Part shown: positions 7,099 through 15,535 of the stretch, piece by piece
How positions within the stretch are numbered: the first letter of the stretch is position 1
How the letters are laid out: every line of letters starts with the position of its first letter
From: Actinomadura citrea
GTDB taxonomy: Bacteria > Actinomycetota > Actinomycetes > Streptosporangiales > Streptosporangiaceae
Direction: 5' to 3'
DNA length: 64,000 nt
Assembly (NCBI RefSeq): GCF_013409045.1
Contig: NZ_JACCBT010000001.1
Span: 2,294,001 to 2,358,000 of the forward strand
Program-made: the position numbers and the translations under genes
The notes under the pieces: generated by a model
Databases searched by the model: none
Seen by the model: only the letters and a program-made list of their open reading frames with translations
Told to the model about the DNA's origin: nothing

Positions 7099-9588
7099 GT
7101 GACGGCGAGGACCCCGGAGCAGCACGAGGCCCGGCGGACGGCCGAGGACGGCCCGGCGGACTCCCGCCACGTGCGGCGGCGCCTCACCTTCGGTGTCGCG
7201 GGCGACCTCGCGGACATGCCGGCCGCCCGGTCGCCCTGGCAGCGCGCCTACGAGGCGTGGCGGTCCGCCGGGCTGGACTGGGGCCACGGCGCCCCGTCCC
7301 GGGAGGCCGCGCCGCGGCCCGCGAGCCGCAACGCCGTCCGCGCGGAGTCTCCGGCGCAGGCGCCCGCGCGGCCGAGGCCCCCCGCGCCCGCACAGCCGAA
7401 GCCGGTGCGGCCGCGACCGGTGAAGCCCGACCCGCACGACGTCCTGGTCGCCGGTCCGCCCAAGGCGCGGCCCCGGCCCCGGCCGGCGATGCGGTCCGGG
7501 CCGACGCGGCGGCTGCGCGCGCGTGCCGCGGTCGCGGCAGGGCTCGCCGTGGTCGCCGGCGGCGCGATCTTCGCGGTGTCCCGGGGCGACGACGGACGGG
7601 CCGAGCAGGGCGTCCCCGGGCCGGTCGCGGCGGACCGGCTGTTCGCCCCCGATCCGGCCGCCACGAGCGACGGGCTCGTCCAGGACCTCACGACCATCGC
7701 CTCCGCGGGCGGGACCGTCGTCGCGGCGGGCACCGAGGGCGACGGCGTCCCCGGCCGGGAGCGGGCCCGTTTCCTGGTCTCCGCCGACGCGGGGCGCTCC
7801 TGGTCCCTCGCGGCGCTGCGCTCGGCGGACGGCTCCGCCGTCCCTCCCGGCGACACCCCGCGCCTGGTCGACGGCGGCACGGGCCGCTGGGCGGCGCTCG
7901 GCAGCTCCTCCGCAGGCGGCGTGACGGCGTGGACGAGCGAGGACGCCGCGACCTGGACGCGCCGCCCGCCCGCGGCGGGCTTCACGCCGTCCGACCAGGT
8001 GAACGACCTGGCCCGCACCGGTCAGGGTTTCGTCGCGGTGGGCGCGTCCGGCGGCCGCGCGGTGGCCTGGAGCTCGGCGGACGGGCGCGCGTGGCAGCGC
8101 GTCGACGGCATCCCGGGGGTCATCGCCCTCGACCGCGTCGCGGCGTCCGGGAACGCGGTCGTGGTCCACGGAACGTACGGCAAGAGGGTCACGCAGAAGC
8201 GGGGCAAGAAGAAGGTCACGCGGACCGTGCGGACCGACGGCCTCTGGCGGTCCACCGACGGCGGCCGGACGTGGGCGCTCGTCGGCGTCCCGCAGGCGCA
8301 GGGCTCGTACGGGCCGGCGAAGGGCCTGGCGGTCGGCCCCGGCGGGTTCGCGACCGTCCGCGAGGGCAGGCGGACGACCGGCCGCAAGAAGCATCGCAGG
8401 ACGACGCGCTTCGGTGTCCTGTTCACCTCGGCGGACGGCGGCAGGTGGCAGGCCGCGGGCCGGTTCGGCGGCGCCGGCATCGAGCGCTTCGACGGCACCC
8501 CCTCGGGCCTCGCCGTCATCGTCCAGGGTGCGAAGGGCGCGCGTACCGTGCTGCGCAGCACGGACGGCCGCACCTGGCAGCCGGGAGGCACCATCGCGGC
8601 GCCGGTGCGCAGCAGCGGCCTGACGGTCGCCGACGGGAAGATCGCCGTCTCCGGGCGGCAGGGCGACGACGGCTACCTGTTCGGCGTGGACCTGCGCACC
8701 GTCCCGGGCGCCGTCCACCCGGAGCGCTCGGTCAGGTCGCTGGCCGCGGGGCCGGGCCTGTCCGTCGCGGTGGGCAGCACCAACGGCAACGCGGCGATCT
8801 GGACGGCCCCCGACGGCCGCGCGTGGAAGCGCGCCGGGTTCCCCGCCACGGCCGGCCTCCTGCTCGACACCGTTCGCGGCGGGCGCGGCTGGCTGGCCGT
8901 CGGCCGCGTGTCGGGCACGTCCCCCGGCCCCCTCGCGCTGACCTCGCAGGACGGGCTCACCTGGCAGAAGCCCGAGTTCCCGGCGGGCCCGCCGCCGGTG
9001 GCCGCCGCCGCCGGCCCGTCCGGCTACGTCGCGGTCGGGACCGGCGTGGCCTGGCGCTCGACCGACCTGCGCACCTGGAGCCGCGCGGGCCTGGACGGCG
9101 CCCCGGCCGACGTGACCGCCACGAGCAGGGCCTACGCGGCGGTCGGCGGACGCGGCAAGGTGCCCGCGGCCTGGACGTCCCCGGACGGCCTCACCTGGAC
9201 CGCCGCCAAGCTTCCGCCCGGCCTCACCGCTCCGCTCACCCAGGTCGCCGCCAAGGGCGACACCCTGGTCGCCATCGCCGGCGGCGCGGCCGCGCTGGTG
9301 TCCACCGACGCCGGCGCGACGTGGACGCGGCGCGACCTCGGTCCCGGCCTGACCGCCACCGCCATCGCGGCGACGCCCGGCGGCTTCGTCGCGGCGGCCT
9401 CCGCGAAGGACGACGCGGCCGTCCTGACGTCGCCCGACGGCATGAACTGGCGGCGCGTCGCCGTCCCCGGTCTCACCGGCCCCGGTGAACAGCGGCTCAC
9501 GGCCCTGACCGCCATGGGCTCCACCATCCTGGCGACCGGCACCGACGCGGACGCCCCGATTCTCCTGCGCGCCCCCGCCCTCAGGTGA
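7099..9588 (+). CDS. Membrane-anchored sialidase-type (BNR-repeat) beta-propeller protein
   Basis: 829 residues from the GTG at 7099 (AAGGAGCG upstream). An N-terminal Pro/Arg-rich cytoplasmic part of about 135 residues is followed by one membrane segment (AAVAAGLAVVAGGAIFAV). A long extracellular region then carries many BNR/Asp-box motifs: SADAGRSWSLAAL, STDGGRTWALVG, STDGRTWQPGG, TSPDGLTWTAAK, STDAGATWTRRD. This predicts one or two beta-propellers. No sialidase catalytic arginine triad is evident, so it more likely binds than cleaves. Two Lys/Arg-rich insertions (QKRGKKKVTR and GRKKHRRTTR) are odd for an exported protein. Its partner and ligand are unknown. Confidence 0.8.
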   Translation: MTARTPEQHEARRTAEDGPADSRHVRRRLTFGVAGDLADMPAARSPWQRAYEAWRSAGLDWGHGAPSREAAPRPASRNAVRAESPAQAPARPRPPAPAQPKPVRPRPVKPDPHDVLVAGPPKARPRPRPAMRSGPTRRLRARAAVAAGLAVVAGGAIFAVSRGDDGRAEQGVPGPVAADRLFAPDPAATSDGLVQDLTTIASAGGTVVAAGTEGDGVPGRERARFLVSADAGRSWSLAALRSADGSAVPPGDTPRLVDGGTGRWAALGSSSAGGVTAWTSEDAATWTRRPPAAGFTPSDQVNDLARTGQGFVAVGASGGRAVAWSSADGRAWQRVDGIPGVIALDRVAASGNAVVVHGTYGKRVTQKRGKKKVTRTVRTDGLWRSTDGGRTWALVGVPQAQGSYGPAKGLAVGPGGFATVREGRRTTGRKKHRRTTRFGVLFTSADGGRWQAAGRFGGAGIERFDGTPSGLAVIVQGAKGARTVLRSTDGRTWQPGGTIAAPVRSSGLTVADGKIAVSGRQGDDGYLFGVDLRTVPGAVHPERSVRSLAAGPGLSVAVGSTNGNAAIWTAPDGRAWKRAGFPATAGLLLDTVRGGRGWLAVGRVSGTSPGPLALTSQDGLTWQKPEFPAGPPPVAAAAGPSGYVAVGTGVAWRSTDLRTWSRAGLDGAPADVTATSRAYAAVGGRGKVPAAWTSPDGLTWTAAKLPPGLTAPLTQVAAKGDTLVAIAGGAAALVSTDAGATWTRRDLGPGLTATAIAATPGGFVAAASAKDDAAVLTSPDGMNWRRVAVPGLTGPGEQRLTALTAMGSTILATGTDADAPILLRAPALR

Positions 9589-9606
9589 GCACGGGGTGCG
9601 CGGCGG

Positions 9607-9687
9607 TCAGCCGTTGCAGCCGCAGGAGCAGCCCTTCGCGCACGAGCATCCGCCGCCATGTCCGCAACTGCAGTCCTTTTTCGTCAT
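9607..9687 (-). CDS. 26-residue metallothionein-like cysteine-rich peptide
   Basis: A short frame runs from the ATG at 9687 to TGA at 9607. Seven of its 26 residues are cysteine (positions 6, 8, 14, 16, 20, 22, 24), all in C-x-C spacing, with one histidine at 10, glycines between them and a KK start. This composition is characteristic of small bacterial metallothioneins, which bind Zn, Cu(I) or Cd in the cytoplasm. The Shine-Dalgarno is weak (AAAGG, rather far upstream). It lies between the beta-propeller gene, which ends 18 bases away on the other strand, and a strong hairpin. No metal-sensor gene is adjacent. The coding call rests on the non-random cysteine pattern. Confidence 0.6.
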   Translation of the reverse strand: MTKKDCSCGHGGGCSCAKGCSCGCNG

Positions 9688-9756
9688 GAGCGGAAAGTAA
9701 CCTTTGCCGCACTTGCGGTCTATGGCCGAGTGGCGACGTGCACCTGTCGACAAGGA

Positions 9757-9795
9757 CACGGGCCGTCCCTCTGCGGGGGAGAGGGACGGCCCGTG
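9757..9795 (-). terminator. Strong bidirectional-looking hairpin terminator
   Basis: A perfect 15-bp stem (9757-9771 with 9781-9795) has a 9-base loop. It sits 24 bases past the stop of the small membrane protein gene (9819-10004, minus strand) and upstream of the metallothionein-like gene, so the latter probably has its own promoter in 9688-9756. Confidence 0.75.
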
Positions 9796-9818
9796 CCCGG
9801 TTCGGGGGACGTGGGGGC

Positions 9819-10004
9819 TCAGAAGTTGATGTGGAAGTCCACACCGAGCAGGACGAGGATCCAGAGGAAGATGGCCAGCACCGCGCTGACGATCTTCTCG
9901 ACCAGGCCCTCGGTGATGTAGCCGCGGTCCCAGGCGATGAACACGCCGATGATCAGGTAGATGAGGCCGAGGATGCTGATGTGCGGCCGATATCGGGTCG
10001 CCAT
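9819..10004 (-). CDS. Small membrane protein, two predicted helices
   Basis: 61 residues with a near-ideal ribosome site (GGGAGGAG) before the ATG at 10004. Two hydrophobic segments, ISILGLIYLIIGVFIAW and IVSAVLAIFLWILVLLGV, are joined by a short charged loop (DRGYITEGLVEK). The fold and length match small conserved actinobacterial membrane proteins without a known role. It is flanked by a strong terminator downstream, so it is likely monocistronic. The function is not recognised. Confidence 0.75.
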   Translation of the reverse strand: MATRYRPHISILGLIYLIIGVFIAWDRGYITEGLVEKIVSAVLAIFLWILVLLGVDFHINF

Positions 10005-10152
10005 GGAAGGCGTCTCCTCCCGGTGGGGGGTTGTGCCGATCGGACGCTGCCCCGCCGGTCAGAAGAAAAACCCCGGAGGTATTCCGGACCTAACCATGAC
10101 GCTACTTTCGGCATCTCCCAAATTCGGGAACCCTATCGGCCGTCACCGACCG

Positions 10153-12000
10153 CTACCGGCCGGTCACCGCAATGCGGACGACCGTGGGGTCGCGGTCGCC
10201 CGCGCGGTCGGCGAACTCCGCGCTGCGGTGCACCACGTCGAACTCGTGCCGGTTCCGGCGCAGCGACGGGCTCAGCAGGATGTGGTCGAGATCCTCGGCG
10301 TTGCCGGCGGTCACCGCCGTGTAGCGGTCGCCCGCGGGCAGCTCCGCGGGAAGGTCGACGAGACCCGCGCCCTGGGCGAGGGTGCGGACGGGGGCGGAGG
10401 TCCCGCGGTCGCCGAGGTCGCCCGCCACGATCACGCGGGCCCGCGCGTCCACCTTCCGGACGGAGTTCACGAAGCCCGCGACCACGCGGGCCTGCGCGTC
10501 CCGGCGCCACTGGGTGGGCTGGGACGGCGGCTGGCTGCGCCCGAACAGCGGCTGGTCGTCGCCGGTGCGGGGGAACCACTGGTTCGCGACGACGATGATG
10601 CGGCGGCCCCGCCAGGTCAGCTCCCCGGCGATCGGCTTGCGGGCGCCGGCCCACGCGGCGTCGCCCGGCGCGATCCGGCCGGGGCTCAGCGTGAGCCCCG
10701 CCGCGCCGCCGCGCGGGACGGCCCTGACCGGCGTGACCGCCGGGTCGGGCCGCGCGGGCGGATCGTCGGGGACGGGGTCGGCCAGCGACGGGCGGTCGAC
10801 GAACGAGAGCCCGCGGTCGGTGCGGAACAGGAACCCCACCCGGTCGTTGGCGCCCTTGCGCCCGCCGTCGGCGTTGTCGCGCGGGTCGACCGAGCGCCAG
10901 TCGTAGGCGGGGCCGCCCGCCGCGCTGATCGCCGTGATCAGCTGCGCGACGCTCTGGTCGTCGGCGACGGTGCCGTCGTCGTCGGCGCCGCTGTTGTCGC
11001 CGAGGCCGCTCACCGCGACGAGGTCGGGGGAGCGCAGGCCGTCCACGATGTCGCGCGCCGCGGCGTCGAACCGCGCGGCCGGGGCGTCGGGGTTCAGCCC
11101 GGCCAGCCCGGCGGTGGCGACGGCGAGTTCGCCGGGGCGCTGCGCCCGGGTCGCCTCGCGGGCGAGCCCGCCGGCGGCGCGCCGCGGCGTCGCGGTGAGC
11201 AGCAGCTTGTAGTCGCCGTAGGAGTAGTCGAGGACCCCGGCGTTCGCGCCGGGCAGCCGGTCGCCGACGTCCATGCCGGGCAGCGGGGCGAGCGCGTCGT
11301 CGAGGATGACCCGCTCCGGGTTGGCGTCGCCGTCGCGCAGCAGGACGCCGCCGCGCGCCGTCCGCGGCTTGGCGCCGGCGCCCCCGGAGGGCAGCACGGG
11401 CAGCTCGCCGTCGCGGGACGGCCCGGCCGCGACGGCGTCGCGGAGCTCGATCCGCATGCCTTCGAGGGCCTCGTAGAAGTCCAGGGCGTCACGGCGGGTG
11501 TCGAACGCGCCGCCGCGCTCCACGTTCCCCAGCCCGTGGTCGACCACGCCCGGCGGCCTGAGCCCGCCCGCGCCGAGCACCAGGGCGGGCGGCGGCTTCC
11601 CGTGCGCGTCGACCGTGGTCGCGGTGGCGTCGATCTCCGTCCGGGTCAGCCCGCCGGAGGCGCCGCCGCCCGGCCGGAACTCGCTGACCCTGCCGTCCAC
11701 CCGGACCGCGTCGCCGACCGCCGCCCGCGGCCGGTCGCGGGTGAAGACGAAGACGCCCTCGGACGTCGCGGCGCTCCTGTCGGGACGCGGGTCCTGCATC
11801 CAGAAGCCGTTGGCGGTCACCGCCGTCACGACGCCCGGGACCCGGGCGACCGCGAACCCGTTCAGGGGCGAGATGTGCGCCGCGCCCTGGATGTTGTGAA
11901 TCCGGACGACCCGAGGCGCGGCCTGCGCCGCCGAGGCCGGGAGAAGGGCGACCGAGAGCGCCGCCGTGACCGCGACCGGGAGCCACCGCAGACCGTGCAC
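10153..12000 (-). CDS. Secreted endonuclease/exonuclease/phosphatase-fold protein, probably inactive
   Basis: 615 residues from the GTG at 12000. It has a Sec signal peptide (LPVAVTAALSVALLPASAAQA), then a YhcR/OB-like domain (IHNIQGAAHISPLNGFAVA), then a domain aligning with ExeM/NucH-type extracellular nucleases (IVDGLRSPDLVAV, NDRVGFLFRTDR, GDDQPLFGRSQPP, LDHILLSP). From memory of that family the catalytic positions are Asn, Glu, Asn-His, Asp-x-Asn and a final Asp-His. Here they read G298, G332 (SGLGDN 331-336), Q474 (NQ), GDLGD (527-531) and GDRDP with R603. The scaffold is kept and the chemistry seems lost, so I infer a pseudoenzyme or DNA/phosphoester-binding protein. Confidence 0.75.
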   Translation of the reverse strand: MHGLRWLPVAVTAALSVALLPASAAQAAPRVVRIHNIQGAAHISPLNGFAVARVPGVVTAVTANGFWMQDPRPDRSAATSEGVFVFTRDRPRAAVGDAVRVDGRVSEFRPGGGASGGLTRTEIDATATTVDAHGKPPPALVLGAGGLRPPGVVDHGLGNVERGGAFDTRRDALDFYEALEGMRIELRDAVAAGPSRDGELPVLPSGGAGAKPRTARGGVLLRDGDANPERVILDDALAPLPGMDVGDRLPGANAGVLDYSYGDYKLLLTATPRRAAGGLAREATRAQRPGELAVATAGLAGLNPDAPAARFDAAARDIVDGLRSPDLVAVSGLGDNSGADDDGTVADDQSVAQLITAISAAGGPAYDWRSVDPRDNADGGRKGANDRVGFLFRTDRGLSFVDRPSLADPVPDDPPARPDPAVTPVRAVPRGGAAGLTLSPGRIAPGDAAWAGARKPIAGELTWRGRRIIVVANQWFPRTGDDQPLFGRSQPPSQPTQWRRDAQARVVAGFVNSVRKVDARARVIVAGDLGDRGTSAPVRTLAQGAGLVDLPAELPAGDRYTAVTAGNAEDLDHILLSPSLRRNRHEFDVVHRSAEFADRAGDRDPTVVRIAVTGR

Positions 12001-12128
12001 CAACCGCGCTCCATGACGACTCGCCGCCCGACCCGAACAGACAAGGATGATACGCGCCTGGAACACGCCCCCGCCCCGACCACGCGCCAACCCGGGGCCG
12101 CGATCGCGTCCGAAGTCGCCCGCCGAGG

Positions 12129-13217
12129 CTAATCGAACACGACGACCTGGCGGATGACTTCGCCGTTGGTGAGGGCGCGGACGGCGTCGTTCAGGTCCTC
12201 GAAGGCGATCCGGCGGGTGATGAGGCTGTCGATGTCGAGCTTCCCGGCGCGCCACAGGTCGACGAACAGCGGGATGTCGCGCTTGAGGTCGCAGCCGCCG
12301 TACAGGGACGGCTTCAGGCTCTTGCCGTCGAACAGCAGCGCGAACGCCGTCTGGCTCCAGTCGTCGTCGGCGGCGCCGGCGCCCACGACGATGACGTCGC
12401 CGCCGCGCCGGGTCGTGTTCCACGCCGTGGTGATCGCCGCGGACTTGCCGACGACCTCGAAGGTGTAGTCGAAGCCCGCGCCGCCGGTGAGGAGCCCCTT
12501 GGTCTGCTCCAGGTCCTCCAGCGTCGCGGTGTGGGTCGCGCCGAACTGCTTGGCGATGGGGTGCTTGGCCTCGTTCGGGTCGATCGCCAGGATGGTCGAC
12601 GCGCCCGCGATCTTGGCGCCCTGAATGACGGAGAGCCCGACGCCGCCCGCGCCGACCACCGCGACCTTGGAGCCCGGCGTGACCTTCGCCGTGTTGATCA
12701 CGGCGCCGACGCCGGTGGGGATGCCGCAGCCGAGCAGGGCCGCGTACTCGAACGGGATGTCCTCCGCGATCTTGATCACACCGCGGCGGGGGAGCACGAT
12801 CTCCTCCGCCCAGGTGCCGGTGCCCGCCATGCCGAACGCGGGGCTGCCGTCGCCGAGGGTGAACCCGGGCGTGGAGAACGACTGCGCAAGGTAGGTCATG
12901 CACAGGTAGGGCTCGCCGCGCAGGCACTCGCCGCACTCGCCGCAGTCGGGCGTCCAGTTGACGACGACGTGGTCGCCCGGCCGGACGCCGGTCACCCGCT
13001 CGCCGACCTCCGCCACGACCCCGGCGCCCTCGTGGCCGATGACCGTCGGCATCGCGGACGGCAGCACGCCGGTCATGGTGGACAGGTCCGAATGGCAGAC
13101 CCCGGTCGCCTTGATCTGGACCTTGACCTGGTCGGGACCCGGATCGATCGTCGAGACGTCGTCGCGCAGGTCGAGTTCCTTGTCGCCGACCGCATGCAGT
13201 ACCGCGGCGCGTGCCAT
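12129..13217 (-). CDS. Zinc-dependent alcohol dehydrogenase, NDMA/mycofactocin-associated type
   Basis: 362 residues from the ATG at 13217 (GTGGAGG upstream). Catalytic zinc ligands are in GVCHSDLS and GHEGAGVV, and the structural-zinc cysteines in CGECGECLRGEPYLC. The Rossmann motif is AVVGAGGVGLSVIQGAK. The sequence resembles the actinobacterial Rxyl_3153-type branch whose NADH is held tightly and recycled by carriers such as mycofactocin; subfamily placement is from memory. It lies 75 bases downstream of a 3Fe-4S ferredoxin on the same strand. Both sit behind a KstR-like box, suggesting oxidation of a sterol-derived alcohol. No mycofactocin genes are in the window. Confidence 0.85.
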   Translation of the reverse strand: MARAAVLHAVGDKELDLRDDVSTIDPGPDQVKVQIKATGVCHSDLSTMTGVLPSAMPTVIGHEGAGVVAEVGERVTGVRPGDHVVVNWTPDCGECGECLRGEPYLCMTYLAQSFSTPGFTLGDGSPAFGMAGTGTWAEEIVLPRRGVIKIAEDIPFEYAALLGCGIPTGVGAVINTAKVTPGSKVAVVGAGGVGLSVIQGAKIAGASTILAIDPNEAKHPIAKQFGATHTATLEDLEQTKGLLTGGAGFDYTFEVVGKSAAITTAWNTTRRGGDVIVVGAGAADDDWSQTAFALLFDGKSLKPSLYGGCDLKRDIPLFVDLWRAGKLDIDSLITRRIAFEDLNDAVRALTNGEVIRQVVVFD

Positions 13218-13292
13218 GGCTGCCTCCACTGTGCCTGAGCTGTTGCCGGGGGGTCTGGGGTGGGTGAACGGGGACCGGGGGCAGCCGTCCGG

Positions 13293-13484
13293 CTACTCCT
13301 CCAGCGTCAGCGCGGCCTTCGGGCACGACCGCACCGCGTGGCGGACGCGGTCCTGCTCCTCGGGCGGGACGTCCGGCCGCAGGATCCGCAGCTCGTCATC
13401 GTCGTCGAGGTCGAAGACCTCGGGGGCGAGCCCGACGCACACGGCGTTCGCCTCGCACACCAGAGGGTCGACTCGTACTCTCAT
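13293..13484 (-). CDS. fdxD: 3Fe-4S ferredoxin (FdxD-like, P450 partner type)
   Basis: 63 residues from the ATG at 13484 (GGAGCAGAGCG upstream). Three cluster cysteines are visible: CEANAVC (with alanine where a fourth cysteine would be) and SCPKAAL near the end. This is the classic single 3Fe-4S ferredoxin that donates electrons to actinobacterial P450s. In Mycobacterium the FdxD gene lies beside fadE26-fadE27-fadD17 under KstR control. Here it is near two CYP125-like P450s, and a KstR-like box lies 76 bases upstream. It probably supplies those P450s and shares a transcript with the downstream dehydrogenase. Confidence 0.85.
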   Translation of the reverse strand: MRVRVDPLVCEANAVCVGLAPEVFDLDDDDELRILRPDVPPEEQDRVRHAVRSCPKAALTLEE

Positions 13485-13521
13485 CGCTCTGCTCCGTTCG
13501 GGGGACTCACCCGTCAACCTA

Positions 13522-13536
13522 CCGAATATCGTTCGG
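13522..13536. promoter_or_regulatory. Small dyad in the ferredoxin promoter
   Basis: CCGAA-TATCG-TTCGG, a perfect 5-bp inverted repeat, lies between the KstR-like box and the ferredoxin start. It may be an additional operator or chance symmetry; only position supports it. Confidence 0.3.
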
Positions 13537-13559
13537 AAACGGGTGGCTCACCCCGAAAG

Positions 13560-13573
13560 TAGAACATGTTCCA
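13560..13573. promoter_or_regulatory. KstR-like operator upstream of ferredoxin/alcohol dehydrogenase
   Basis: TAGAACATGTTCCA fits the mycobacterial KstR consensus TNNAACNNGTTNNA exactly and contains the perfect palindrome GAACATGTTC. It lies 76 bases upstream of the ferredoxin ATG. A second copy lies at almost the same distance (77 bases) upstream of the P450 gene at 20182. Confidence 0.7.
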
Positions 13574-13596
13574 GTCTGGTGCGGCAAGAGTCCGCG

Positions 13597-14379
<783 letters not shown>

Positions 14380-14397
14380 CCCGCCCCGCCCGCGCGG

Positions 14398-14427
14398 GCG
14401 CCTGACCGGGGGAGCCCGGTCAGGCGC
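14398..14427. terminator. Bidirectional hairpin between convergent genes
   Basis: A perfect 13-bp stem (14398-14410 with 14415-14427) has a GGAG loop. It overlaps the stop codon of the minus-strand toroid gene and lies 19 bases after the plus-strand methyltransferase stop, so it serves both. Confidence 0.75.
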
Positions 14428-15535
14428 GGTTGGCGGCCGCGACGAGCGCGCAGCCGCACGCCAGCGGGTCGGACGCCTCGGACGGTCCGAGCGGCCGTCC
14501 CGCGATCTCCTTGAAGAGCCGGGAGCCGGGGGAGGCGTCCGCCAGCGCGTCCGCCGCCAGGACCACCGCCGCCGCCGTGTAGGTGGAACGGTCCCCGGGG
14601 AAGTGCCGCTCGTTCTCGAACTGCCAGCCCGTCCAGTACGAGCCGTCCTCGTGCCGGAGGTGCTGGATGGTGGTGAACAGCTCCAGCGCGCGGTCGCGGT
14701 CGCCCGCGGCGTCCAGCGCCAGCACCAGCTCGCAGCTCTCCGCCGCCGTCACCCACGGCTGGTCGGAGACGCAGCGGCAGCCGAGGCCCGGCACCACGAA
14801 GGTGTCCCAGGCCTCCTCGAAGCGGCGTGCCGCGTCCGCGCCGCGCACGGGGCCGCCGAGCACCGGGTAGTACCAGTCCATCGACCAGCGGCTCTTGTCG
14901 GCGAACGCCTCCGGATGCGCGGCCACCACGTGCCCGAGCTGGTCGGCGGCGAGCTCCCAGTCCGGCTGGTGCTCGCCGAGCCGCTCGGCCAGCGCGACCG
15001 CGCAGCGCAGCGACTGGTAGATCGACGAGCAGCCGGTCAGCAGCGCGTGGTCGGACGGCTCGCCGCTCTCGTGCCGGATCCAGATGATCTCGCCGCGCCC
15101 GGTCTGCAGCCCGAGCGTGAAGTCGATCGCCCGCCGGACCGCCGGCCACATGTGCCGGGCGAAGTCCTCGTCGCCGGTCGTCAGCAGCTCGTGCCAGACG
15201 CCCACCGCGACGTAGGCGGCGTGGTTGGACTCCCCGCCCGGCTCGGTGACCTCGCCCAGCACCCATTTCGCGGGCCACGACCCGTCCGGGCGCTGGACGC
15301 CGCGCAGCCACTCGTAGGCCCGCCTGGCCTCGGCGCCGAGCCCGGCGACCGACAGGGCCATGGCCGCCTCGACGTGGTTCCAGGCGTCCACGTGGCCGGG
15401 GACGCCGTGCGTCGGCGAGAACCACGGGATCGCGCCGGAGGCCTCCTGCTGCGCAGCGATGCTCCGCGCCGTGGCGACGACGTCGCCGGCCGTCAGGACT
15501 CCGGGAACCGAGGGCGGGGCGGTCTCAGACCGCAT
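14420..15535 (-). CDS. (alpha/alpha)6-toroid protein, often labelled prenyltransferase
   Basis: 371 residues. Repeating helical units with GSW/G-W turns (EWLRGVQRPDGSWPAKW, WDTFVVPGLGCRCVSDQPW, LRHEDGSYWTGWQFENER) indicate an alpha/alpha-toroid like terpene cyclases or six-hairpin glycosidases. Databases often call such actinobacterial proteins prenyltransferases, but no CaaX-type zinc site or DDxxD is visible. It overlaps the upstream methyltransferase by 11 bases, and a GT4 glycosyltransferase heads the operon. That conserved trio suggests synthesis or processing of a surface polysaccharide or glycoconjugate. This is inference. Confidence 0.72.
   Translation of the reverse strand: MRSETAPPSVPGVLTAGDVVATARSIAAQQEASGAIPWFSPTHGVPGHVDAWNHVEAAMALSVAGLGAEARRAYEWLRGVQRPDGSWPAKWVLGEVTEPGGESNHAAYVAVGVWHELLTTGDEDFARHMWPAVRRAIDFTLGLQTGRGEIIWIRHESGEPSDHALLTGCSSIYQSLRCAVALAERLGEHQPDWELAADQLGHVVAAHPEAFADKSRWSMDWYYPVLGGPVRGADAARRFEEAWDTFVVPGLGCRCVSDQPWVTAAESCELVLALDAAGDRDRALELFTTIQHLRHEDGSYWTGWQFENERHFPGDRSTYTAAAVVLAADALADASPGSRLFKEIAGRPLGPSEASDPLACGCALVAAANRA

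Noticed and set aside
10153..13326. A single 1057-codon minus-strand frame joining the nuclease-fold gene with upstream sequence
   Set aside because: The upstream part lies over the alcohol dehydrogenase gene in another frame and is Arg-rich noise; a signal peptide and ribosome site at 12000 mark the true start.
14420..15535. Prenyltransferase
   Set aside because: It has the toroid fold that attracts this label but no zinc-site or diphosphate-binding motifs could be seen.
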